From Acidobacteriota bacterium (GTDB taxonomy: Bacteria > Actinomycetota > Acidimicrobiia > Acidimicrobiales > SHLQ01), in assembly GCA_022562835.1 (NCBI GenBank), contig JADFOM010000142.1, forward strand, positions 1 to 6,661: a stretch of 6,661 nt of DNA, written 5' to 3'. Position numbers and translations under genes: made by a program. Of this stretch, positions 1 to 6,175 are shown one piece after another; the stretch's first letter is position 1; each line of letters begins with the position of its first letter. The notes below the pieces were generated by a model that ran no database searches, was not told the origin of the DNA, and saw nothing but the letters and a program-made list of their open reading frames with translations.

Positions 1-2
1 CG

Positions 3-176
3 GTCCGCGGGTACGCCCAGGCCGGCTTCGCCTGCATCATGATCGAGGACCAGGTCGCGCCCAAGCGGTGCGGCCACACGCGGGGCAAGCAGGTGGTGGG
101 GCGCGACGAGGCGCTGGACATTCGAGTACATCGGGTCATTGCGGCCCGATCTTGCGGTGATCCTCGAGATCGGTAA
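3..176 (+). pseudogene. Isocitrate lyase/PEP mutase-superfamily enzyme, internal fragment
   Basis: Reading from base 3, the first 39 codons give an AGFACIMIEDQV stretch followed by PKRCGHTRGKQVV and GRDEALD. This is the active-site region of the isocitrate lyase/PEP phosphonomutase superfamily: the IEDQ segment contributes to metal binding and the K-R-C-G-H loop carries the catalytic cysteine. Members act on 2-methylisocitrate, oxaloacetate, carboxyphosphonoenolpyruvate and related acids, and the fragment is too short to choose between them. Family similarity stops at ALD (about base 119). After that the frame reads unrelated residues to a TAA at 174-176, whereas a real member would continue for well over 100 residues. 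The start lies outside the window. The segment is about 73% G+C against about 55% in the next 600 bases. It is therefore a broken gene or a piece joined from elsewhere. The family call is secure; the exact enzyme is not. Confidence 0.7.
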
Positions 177-819
177 CTGCATGCAGTCTCCAGGACGAAT
201 CGAACACACAACTTTGTCGCACTACACCGACGTGATCATCCCGCAAAGCGATTTACTCAAAGACGAAGAGGATCGCTCATACCTATCGATCTTCAAGCTG
301 TTCGACGAATTCCCAGACCTGCGCGCCGATGTGGATTTCTCGATCCTCAGTGACGGCATGTACTTTTCGAAGATGGTCGGCTGGATCGGTCCAGCTGGAA
401 CTATCACCGGCTATCACGCCGACTGGGCGCACAATCTCGTAGGTCAGATAGTTGGTCGGAAGCGTTTCACGCTGGTACCGCCCGGAAACCTCGAATTCAT
501 GTACCCGAGCAGACGTTATGACCGCTATTCAAATCAGTGTCATATCGACATCGAAAACTGGGACTCCGAAAAATACCCACGTTATGCCGATGCACCAATA
601 GTCACGGTCGACCTCGAACCCGGCGACACGTTTTATCTCCCACCGCTGTGGTGGCATCACGTCAAATCGGTCGACTCCTCGATAACCGCGAACAACTTCA
701 GCTACCGCAACGTTGCCACCGCGGGCATGGCCGCCGTGCGCGATCGGCTTCATCGCATAGTCGCGAGCGGAAGCCGCGAGAAGAATGCCATGGCACAGCG
801 CGATCGCGCTCCCGCGTGA
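121..819 (+). CDS. JmjC-like cupin (Cupin_8) Fe(II)/2-oxoglutarate oxygenase, N-terminally truncated
   Basis: Probable Fe(II)- and 2-oxoglutarate-dependent hydroxylase of the JMJD5/FIH group; eukaryotic relatives hydroxylate protein side chains, and the bacterial substrate is unknown. Counting from the TTG at 139, the metal ligands are H93 and D95 (the HAD motif) and H173 in PLWWHHV. K108 sits 15 residues after H93, matching the 2-oxoglutarate-binding lysine of FIH, and N99 also fits. PGDTFYLPP precedes the distal histidine, as in the family. JMJD5-like similarity already begins at FEYIGSLRPDL, coded from base 121 and upstream of any good start, and the preceding ~30-50 residues with a WP-type motif are absent. 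TTG 139 and ATG 181 have no convincing ribosome site, so the real start is probably lost at the junction near base 120. The gene is about 55% G+C. It ends six bases before the converging CoA-transferase remnant. Confidence 0.8.
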   Translation, partial: FEYIGSLRPDLAVILEIGNCMQSPGRIEHTTLSHYTDVIIPQSDLLKDEEDRSYLSIFKLFDEFPDLRADVDFSILSDGMYFSKMVGWIGPAGTITGYHADWAHNLVGQIVGRKRFTLVPPGNLEFMYPSRRYDRYSNQCHIDIENWDSEKYPRYADAPIVTVDLEPGDTFYLPPLWWHHVKSVDSSITANNFSYRNVATAGMAAVRDRLHRIVASGSREKNAMAQRDRAPA

Positions 820-825
820 ACTGGC

Positions 826-1176
826 CTAACCCATTGCGTCGATTACATCTCGCAGGGACGACCGCTGGTCTGGGTGGGCGATTTCGCAGATTTCCTGCGC
901 GCGTTCACGTACCGTCTTGCCCATCAGTTCTGCTGCCCCATACTCGGTGATGACCACATCGAGTTGATGACGCGGCGTCGCCACGATGCTGCCAGCCGGA
1001 TGCACGGCAACGATGCGCGACAGACCACCGGACGTCTGCGATCGAAGACAGACAAGCGAGCGATCCTCGAGTTCAAGGCCAGCTCCTGCGATGAAGTCCT
1101 CGTGGCCACCAACCCCGGAAAACTGCTTCCCGTCGATGGAATCCGCGACGACCTGTCCAAGGAGATCGATGCTCAC
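826..1176 (-). pseudogene. Acetyl-CoA hydrolase/CoA-transferase, C-terminal remnant
   Basis: The 116 residues match the C-terminal domain of the acetyl-CoA hydrolase/4-hydroxybutyrate CoA-transferase family. In order they show IDLLGQV, the CoA-site signature GVGGHEDFIAGA, GLSRIV, ATPRHQLDVVITEYGAAEL, a KTVRERA stretch and IAHPDQR. Family enzymes are about 430-500 residues and move CoA between acyl groups through a catalytic glutamate. That glutamate lies N-terminal to the part kept here, so the product should not be active alone. The only start in frame is GTG at 1176-1174, with no clear Shine-Dalgarno. Family-like residues (NGA before VSIDLLGQ) continue upstream of it to about 1185, right against the stop codon of the amidohydrolase at 1193-1191. 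That is what a truncated gene would show. Translation by coupling from the amidohydrolase, 14 bases upstream, is possible but unproven. The C-terminal end looks natural. Confidence 0.72.
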
Positions 1177-1190
1177 CGCACCATTATCAA

Positions 1191-2888
1191 TCAGTCTGAG
1201 CTACGAAGAAGACGGCCAGAGAGTGCGCCGGTCGGTTCACCACCCGACATAAACAGTTCGCCGTTGACGAAGGTGTGCTCGATGCCCATCGCCTTTTGCA
1301 CGAAGCGGGGCGCACCGGCGGGAAAGTCGTGCACAATCTCGGGCAATGGAAGAAAGAGCGCGTCAAGGTCGATCACATTGATATCCGCGTAGGCACCGAC
1401 ACGGAGAGTGCCGCGATGAGCAAAACCGACGAGGTCGGCAGTGTCGCTCGTGATCCGTCGCACTCCTTCCTCGATACTGATGGCCTTCTTGTCGCGTACC
1501 CAATGCGAGAGAAAGAAGGTCGCCTGCGATGCATCCATGATTTGAGTGGCGTGCGCCCCTGCATCAGCAAGACCGATCACAGTTGTGCGCGTCGAAAGGA
1601 GTTCGCCAATCGCTGCGAAGTCCTCGTTCATCACCGGCCAATTGACCACCGCTTTGCCGTCGGAATCGATCAGCGCGTCGATGTAGTACTCGACCGGGGA
1701 CACCCCTCGCTCGGCAGCTTGAGCAGCCATCGTGTCGTCTTCGCGGTATTCATAAACGGCGCCGCCCTCGGGAGTCAGCAGGTACATCCGTTCAAACTGG
1801 TCCGAGGCCGCTCCCTCGGCTTCGTCTTGGAGTCGTTGACGTAGCGCCGGATCATGCAGTGCTTGAAGTCGTTCATGCCGGTCCATGTCGAGCAAGGGCG
1901 CGAAGGATGCAAGGCCGTCGAGCGGAGTGTTCGCAGCGATACTGAACAGAACGCCGATGCTGCGCGGCGTGGTTTGCGGACGTAGCTGCGCACCCGACTT
2001 ATTGGCAGCGTCCGCCAACTCGATCACGCGTCGATAGTGGTCGCCCATCGAGCGCATCTGGGCGAGGTTGAACGTGAATGGTCGTCCAGTTGAGCGACTG
2101 AGCTCCGCGATCCAGGCCATCTCCGCGTCGACGCGACTCGTCGATCCGTCTGTTTCGTTATAGCGGGGAGCACACTCAAGGATTCCTCGACCATGGCGCG
2201 CCAGCGGTTCGGCGACAACAAAATACTCGGCGGGATCAGCGAACGTGCCTGGCACCCAACGTCCATCGGGCACATGATGTGTAAGGCTGCGTGACATCGA
2301 ATAGCCGATTGCGCCAGCGCCGATTGCCTCGTCGACAAGTGCCGCCATCGCGGCCAGTTCCTCGTCGCTCGCACGAAAGTCGACTTCACATGCTGCATCA
2401 CCGCAGACATACGTGCGCACGGCTACGTCACCGACCATGCCGCCGGCGTTTATCCCCATCGGCAAGGCATCGACAACGTCCAGATACTGCCCGTAGGTCT
2501 CCCAATCCCAGCTCATTCCTTCGAGGATCGACCTCGCTGGGATGTCCTCGACCGACTCCATCATCCCGGCCAGCAAGGACGCTTGGCCTTCGTGCACCGG
2601 AGCGAAAGTCATGCCGCAGTTGCCCATCACCACGGAGGTAACCCCGTGGTAACACGACGACGACATCAGGGGATCCCAGGCGATCTGCGCGTCGAGATGG
2701 GAGTGGAGATCGACGAACCCCGGAGTCACAATTGCACCGTCGGCGTCGACGACCAGGCCGGCGCCCGACGCGTCAACCGTTCCGATATCGCTGATGCGAT
2801 CGCCATCGATGGCAACGTCTGCGGCCCGTGCGGGTGCTCCGCTGCCGTCCACGACCGTCCCGCCCTTAATCACCACGTCATGTGCCAT
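1191..2888 (-). CDS. D-aminoacylase-like amidohydrolase (N-acyl-D-amino-acid deacylase family)
   Basis: A 565-residue cytoplasmic metal-dependent amidohydrolase of the Amidohydro_3/D-aminoacylase family. Relatives hydrolyse N-acyl-D-amino acids or cyclic amides; the substrate here is unknown. It opens with MAHDVVIKGGTVVDGSG, the usual first strand. PGFVDLHSHLDAQ supplies H62, H64 and D66, GNCGMTFAP supplies C91, and GLADAGAH supplies D442. The C-terminal cap shows GTLRVGAYADINVID and ends at GALSGRLLRSSD, as family members do. ATG 2888-2886 is chosen because it places the conserved VIKGG strand at the N-terminus, with a weak GGTGG five bases upstream; TTG 2945 and ATG 2930 would add non-conserved residues. 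The regions where D-aminoacylase has its H220 and H250 ligands read ILECAPRYNE and FTFNLAQMRS, without histidine, so the metal site differs from the model enzyme. It is divergent from the P450, and its stop abuts the CoA-transferase remnant. Confidence 0.85.
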   Translation of the reverse strand: MAHDVVIKGGTVVDGSGAPARAADVAIDGDRISDIGTVDASGAGLVVDADGAIVTPGFVDLHSHLDAQIAWDPLMSSSCYHGVTSVVMGNCGMTFAPVHEGQASLLAGMMESVEDIPARSILEGMSWDWETYGQYLDVVDALPMGINAGGMVGDVAVRTYVCGDAACEVDFRASDEELAAMAALVDEAIGAGAIGYSMSRSLTHHVPDGRWVPGTFADPAEYFVVAEPLARHGRGILECAPRYNETDGSTSRVDAEMAWIAELSRSTGRPFTFNLAQMRSMGDHYRRVIELADAANKSGAQLRPQTTPRSIGVLFSIAANTPLDGLASFAPLLDMDRHERLQALHDPALRQRLQDEAEGAASDQFERMYLLTPEGGAVYEYREDDTMAAQAAERGVSPVEYYIDALIDSDGKAVVNWPVMNEDFAAIGELLSTRTTVIGLADAGAHATQIMDASQATFFLSHWVRDKKAISIEEGVRRITSDTADLVGFAHRGTLRVGAYADINVIDLDALFLPLPEIVHDFPAGAPRFVQKAMGIEHTFVNGELFMSGGEPTGALSGRLLRSSD

Positions 2889-2978
2889 TAACCACCATAG
2901 CCGGGTAGCTCTATGCGTTTCATCGGCCATCGAGGCACTGAGCAACCCACCCAGGTCAGGCTTTTCGGTGTAACCTCC

Positions 2979-2992
2979 TAAACGAACGTTTA
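2979..2992. promoter_or_regulatory. Candidate TetR-type operator, TAAAC-GAAC-GTTTA
   Basis: The arms TAAAC (2979-2983) and GTTTA (2988-2992) are perfect inverted repeats around a GAAC centre. A second, outer pair, CTAA (2978-2981) and TTAG (2994-2997), partly overlaps it. The size, symmetry and A+T-rich arms resemble sites bound by TetR-family dimers in actinobacteria. The site lies 31 bases upstream of the P450 start, where a bound repressor would block transcription, and a TetR gene follows the P450. The assignment rests on symmetry and position only. Confidence 0.5.
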
Positions 2993-3012
2993 CTTAGTTT
3001 TCGAGAGACTTC

Positions 3013-3016
3013 GGAG
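3013..3016 (+). promoter_or_regulatory. Shine-Dalgarno site of the P450 gene
   Basis: GGAG with a seven-base spacer (AAAACCC) before ATG 3024-3026. This is the clearest ribosome-binding site in the window and it fixes the P450 start. Confidence 0.65.
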
Positions 3017-3023
3017 AAAACCC

Positions 3024-4325
3024 ATGTCAACCGCCGTAACACCGCCCAACTCTGCAATCGACTTCTGCGACAGCGCGCTCTATGACGATCCCTGGGACAC
3101 CTACCGCGAACTGCGGGAGCACGACCCGTTCCACCGCGACGAGATCAACAACCTGTGGGTTGTCAGTCGTCATGCCGACGTATCGCACATCTCACGGAAC
3201 CCCGAGCTCTATTGCAACCGCTTGGGCGTGCGTCCCAAGGGTGCGAGCGATCTCTCGATTCTCGCGATGGACGATCCAGAACACACCCGGCAGCGCCGAA
3301 TCGTCAACCGCGGATTCACTCCTCGTCAGGTGCGCAACATCATCCCGCGTATCCACGATGTCGCGAATCAGATCATCGACGAGATCGGCCAGCGCGGCGA
3401 GATCGACTTCGTGTCGGATTTCGCGATACATGTTCCGCTAATCGTCATCGCAGAGATGCTCGGACTCGATCCGTCCCAACGCGATGACCTGCACCGCTGG
3501 TCCGACGCGATGATGGCCGGCGACGGTCGCGAGGATCCCGACGACCCGGCTCTGGCCGAGGCCGCAATCGCCTTCGGCGAATACACCGCAACCGTGACCG
3601 AGCTGATCGAACAGCGCAAGGCGAACCCGACCGAGGATCTCATCTCGGTACTCACGCAGGCCTTTGAGTCCGGTGACCTTGAAACGCTGTCCGAAGGTGG
3701 GTCGGAGGTACACAACTCCGGCATGGTCGACGAAGTCGTCGGAGAGAAGATGGATGACACAGACCTGCTGATGTTCCTCGTCACGCTGTTGGTCGCCGGC
3801 AACGAGACCACCCGCAACGCGATCACGGGCGGCATGCACGCACTGAGTCAGTTCCCTGCGGAGCGGCAGCGCCTCATCGAGAATCTTGACAACCAGGAGT
3901 TCATCGACCTGGCCGTCGACGAGATCATTCGCTACGTGACACCAGTCCTCACCTTCAGTCGGACCGTGACAACCGACCACACCTACGAGGGTGATGGCTT
4001 CAGCGTCGAGTTGAAGGAAGGGGACACAGTATTCATGCTCTACCAGTCCGCCAACCGCGACGAGACCGTGTTTGACCGACCCGACGAATTGATTCTCGAC
4101 CGCGACCCGAACCCTCATCTAGCCTTCGGCATCGGCACCCACTATTGCCTTGGGGCAAACCTGGCCCGTGCGGAGGTCGGCATCGTGTTCAATCAGCTAT
4201 TTCAACGCCTTCCCGACATCGTTGTACCCGACGGCGAGACACCGAAGCGCGGGATTTCAACTCTCGTGTTATCGCTCGAATCCCTGCCCGCTCACTTCAC
4301 GCCAGAACGGATGGTCGAAGTGTGA
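3024..4325 (+). CDS. Cytochrome P450, soluble bacterial class I type
   Basis: A 433-residue haem monooxygenase, expected to insert one oxygen atom into a hydrophobic substrate using electrons from a ferredoxin and its reductase. The hallmarks appear in order: C-helix HTRQR (H87, R91) for the haem propionates, I-helix AGNETTRN (258-265) for oxygen activation, K-helix E300-I-I-R303, and the haem loop HLAFGIGTHYCLG with C375 as the thiolate ligand. There is no membrane segment. Overall it resembles the actinobacterial CYP125/CYP142-type sterol and lipid hydroxylases (DDPEHTRQRRIVNRGFTP, then PNPHLAFG), but the CYP family cannot be fixed by eye. Between SVLTQAF and DDTDLLMF lies an acidic, probably disordered stretch (about 214-243) some 20 residues longer than in CYP142. 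The gene has its own ribosome site. Its stop overlaps the TetR start by four bases, and no ferredoxin gene is adjacent. Confidence 0.95.
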   Translation: MSTAVTPPNSAIDFCDSALYDDPWDTYRELREHDPFHRDEINNLWVVSRHADVSHISRNPELYCNRLGVRPKGASDLSILAMDDPEHTRQRRIVNRGFTPRQVRNIIPRIHDVANQIIDEIGQRGEIDFVSDFAIHVPLIVIAEMLGLDPSQRDDLHRWSDAMMAGDGREDPDDPALAEAAIAFGEYTATVTELIEQRKANPTEDLISVLTQAFESGDLETLSEGGSEVHNSGMVDEVVGEKMDDTDLLMFLVTLLVAGNETTRNAITGGMHALSQFPAERQRLIENLDNQEFIDLAVDEIIRYVTPVLTFSRTVTTDHTYEGDGFSVELKEGDTVFMLYQSANRDETVFDRPDELILDRDPNPHLAFGIGTHYCLGANLARAEVGIVFNQLFQRLPDIVVPDGETPKRGISTLVLSLESLPAHFTPERMVEV

Positions 4326-4906
4326 GTACGAGCGCGACCGGCACCACTCGCGCGAATAACACGCGCGAACAGATACTCGACCTCGCGCTCAAACTCTGGG
4401 CTCGCAACGGCGTCGGCAACACGTCGATGCGTACCCTTGCAGATGCCTGCGGACTCAACGTCGCCGCGCTGTACCACTACTTCGATTCGAAGGCCGCGCT
4501 GCTCGATGCGGTGATCGACGAACGGCAATACGGATCGTTGCTCGCCCATACGGATGCGCCGTCAGCCCAAGACCCAAAAACTCAGATCGCCGAGATGATA
4601 GCGATGCTGTTTGAAGGCGCTGCCGACGAAGGTCGCATCTGGCGCCTGCTGGTTAGCGAAAGCTGTCGCGATAATTCCGATGCTCAGTCGGTCGGCGTCA
4701 GTCTCGTAGAGGCGCTCGATGCAACGGTGAGACGCTGGCTCGACGATCTCGATATCGCTACGAAGACATCGAGAGTCTCCGCGGCGGCGCTGATCGTCGA
4801 ACAACTGCTCGGCCTCCTGATGCAGGACCTTCTCGAGCCGCGCACGATCACCGTAGAATCGGCCCGCGCTCGCGGCCTCGAGCTCGCCGAGTGCCTCATC
4901 GCCTGA
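4322..4906 (+). CDS. TetR/AcrR-family transcriptional regulator
   Basis: A 194-residue one-component regulator. The N-terminal helix-turn-helix spans about residues 14-60, from TREQILDLALKLW through SMRTLADACGL to the recognition helix VAALYHYFDSKAALLDAVI, a typical TetR pattern. The C-terminal helical domain (about 65-194) would bind a ligand and dimerise; it is too variable to name the ligand. The start is GTG 4322-4324, giving a GTGA overlap with the P450 stop; the open frame extends left to 4145 inside the P450, but those residues are not TetR-like. Only a weak GGATGG precedes it, so translation probably depends on coupling to the P450. Being in the same transcript, it may repress the P450 and the divergent amidohydrolase through the palindrome at 2979-2992 until a substrate or its CoA ester is bound. 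Length is normal for the family. Confidence 0.9.
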   Translation: MSTSATGTTRANNTREQILDLALKLWARNGVGNTSMRTLADACGLNVAALYHYFDSKAALLDAVIDERQYGSLLAHTDAPSAQDPKTQIAEMIAMLFEGAADEGRIWRLLVSESCRDNSDAQSVGVSLVEALDATVRRWLDDLDIATKTSRVSAAALIVEQLLGLLMQDLLEPRTITVESARARGLELAECLIA

Positions 4907-4927
4907 ACCACAGCTATCGCGAACACC

Positions 4928-6175
4928 TCAGGCAGCGTGGCTGACCGACCCGTGTCCCGCACGTTTCCGGACCGTCTCAAGGAACCTAGCCACGGCACGG
5001 ATCGTGTGACTCGTACGGGCTGAGCGGAAGATGTCAAAGGCATGTTGTGCCCCTGGCAACTCCACAAAGATCACCGGCGACGACGACTTCGCACTAAGCG
5101 TCTCGACAAACGAGCGGGCCTGTTCTACCGGCACAAGTGAGTCGTTGCTGCCGTGGATGACAAAAAACGGCGGTGCGTCCTCGCGCACCCACGTCATCGT
5201 CGATGCTTTCTCCCAAACCTCGGTTTCAACATCGCGTTTGGACTTGAAGACCCGATCTTCGAGCATCTCTAGCATGTCGTCTCTGCCGGTTCCATCGCGG
5301 TTCAAGAAGTCGTACACGCCATAGAACGGAACTGCGGCGACGACCGATGTATCAGCGTCCTCGAAGCCAGGCTGGAACATGGCCTCGTTGGGGGTCAACG
5401 CTGCGAGCGAAGACAGATGACCACCCGCGGAACCTCCGGTGATCGCAACGAAGTCCGGATCGCCGCCGAAATCGGCAATGTTGTCCTTGACCCAGGCGAT
5501 TGCACGCTTCACATCGACGATGTGATCGGGCCACGTCGCCCTTGGACTCAATCGGTAGTTGATCGACACGCAGACCCAGCCGTGATCGGCCATCAAACTC
5601 ATCAGCGGCCGGGCCTGTTCACGCTTGTTGCCGATTATCCATCCACCACCGTGCACCTGCACCAACACAGGCGCCTTCGCATCGGTCGAAAGGTTCGGAG
5701 ACCGCCAAATGTCGAGCAGGTTGCGTGCTCCAGCATCGCCATAGGCGATATCGGTCGCGAACAGGTTCGAACGACTTCCCACCCCAGGCACGTATTTGTC
5801 GAGCACACCCAGGGGTGCCTCCTCGTCAGAGATCTCGCTGCGATAGTTGTCGCCGAGACCCTCGGTGAGGCCATGCTCGAGCACCTGACCCGCAGCCTCG
5901 GACCGACGTTGCTCGGTGATGAGCGCCGCCCAGGAAGCCGCTGTGATGCCTAGCCCAAGCCAGCCCGCTGGTCGCTTGAAGGCGCCTCTGGCTGCGAATA
6001 CTCCGGTCAGGCAGGCCTGCGCAGCGATCACCGGCACCACGGCCTCGCTGGTCACCCAGCCCGAAGCGAAGGAGCCGACCGACAGCGGGCCGGATCGAGC
6101 GAACGGACGACGAGCGTTGACGGTGTTTGCCGCCCCAGCGAGAGCGGCCATCAGGTAGAGCGTTGATGCCTTCAT
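4928..6175 (-). CDS. Alpha/beta-hydrolase esterase/lipase, HSL-like, with hydrophobic N-terminal region
   Basis: A 415-residue carboxylester hydrolase resembling the mycobacterial Lip proteins of the hormone-sensitive lipase group, some of which carry similar N-terminal extensions. The catalytic half has the oxyanion motif HGGGW (175-179), the nucleophile elbow GGSAG with S249, the acid D345 in HGSNDSLVP, and H378 in PGAQHAFD, so a full Ser-Asp-His triad is present. About the first 90 residues hold three hydrophobic stretches (about 4-20, 44-63 and 71-87), suggesting membrane anchoring; the first could instead be read as a signal sequence. The start ATG 6175-6173 overlaps the stop of the upstream isomerase (ATGA). 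A GGAGG lies about 10 bases upstream, so it can also be initiated independently. It converges on TetR with 21 bases between, where no terminator hairpin is evident. It probably cleaves an ester or lactone in the same pathway. Confidence 0.9.
   Translation of the reverse strand: MKASTLYLMAALAGAANTVNARRPFARSGPLSVGSFASGWVTSEAVVPVIAAQACLTGVFAARGAFKRPAGWLGLGITAASWAALITEQRRSEAAGQVLEHGLTEGLGDNYRSEISDEEAPLGVLDKYVPGVGSRSNLFATDIAYGDAGARNLLDIWRSPNLSTDAKAPVLVQVHGGGWIIGNKREQARPLMSLMADHGWVCVSINYRLSPRATWPDHIVDVKRAIAWVKDNIADFGGDPDFVAITGGSAGGHLSSLAALTPNEAMFQPGFEDADTSVVAAVPFYGVYDFLNRDGTGRDDMLEMLEDRVFKSKRDVETEVWEKASTMTWVREDAPPFFVIHGSNDSLVPVEQARSFVETLSAKSSSPVIFVELPGAQHAFDIFRSARTSHTIRAVARFLETVRKRAGHGSVSHAA

Larger units (their letters stand above)
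2889..3023. promoter_or_regulatory. Divergent promoter region between amidohydrolase and P450
   Basis: These 135 bases separate the starts of two genes transcribed away from each other, so they must hold both promoters. The part nearest the P450 (about 2960-3010) is noticeably A+T-rich compared with the genes, includes TTTTCGG and TACTTAGTTTTC, and contains a palindromic candidate operator. No -35/-10 pair could be assigned with confidence on either strand. If the annotated ATG of the amidohydrolase is wrong and an upstream TTG or ATG is used, the region shrinks to about 78-93 bases. Confidence 0.6.

Noticed and set aside
820..825. Possible terminator between the cupin and CoA-transferase remnant
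   Set aside because: The gap is only six bases and no hairpin was evident around it.
1275..1844. 189-codon open frame on the + strand
   Set aside because: It is antisense to the C-terminal half of the amidohydrolase, with no start signal or family pattern.
2889..2945. Upstream starts (TTG 2945, ATG 2930) for the amidohydrolase
   Set aside because: They add up to 19 residues not seen before the conserved first strand of the family; ATG 2888 fits the usual N-terminus. GTGGG directly before TTG 2945 is too close to act as a ribosome site.
2974..2979. Perfect AGGAGG on the - strand
   Set aside because: There is no start codon within ribosome-site distance; the nearest candidate, TTG at 2945, is 28 bases away. 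It also overlaps the edge of the palindrome.
3438..4118. 226-codon open frame on the - strand
   Set aside because: It is antisense to the P450 core, including the I- and K-helices, and has no recognisable motifs.
4145..4321. 59-residue N-terminal extension of the TetR frame
   Set aside because: It lies inside the P450 coding end, including the haem-proximal and C-terminal part, and reads as arginine- and serine-rich non-TetR sequence; GTG 4322 gives a normal-length regulator.
4907..4927. Possible bidirectional terminator between convergent TetR and esterase genes
   Set aside because: No inverted repeat with a stem of useful length or a T-run was found in the 21-base gap.
5417..5953. 178-codon open frame on the + strand
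   Set aside because: It lies entirely antisense to the esterase, whose catalytic motifs are unmistakable; the frame shows no family pattern and is a by-product of high-GC codon use.
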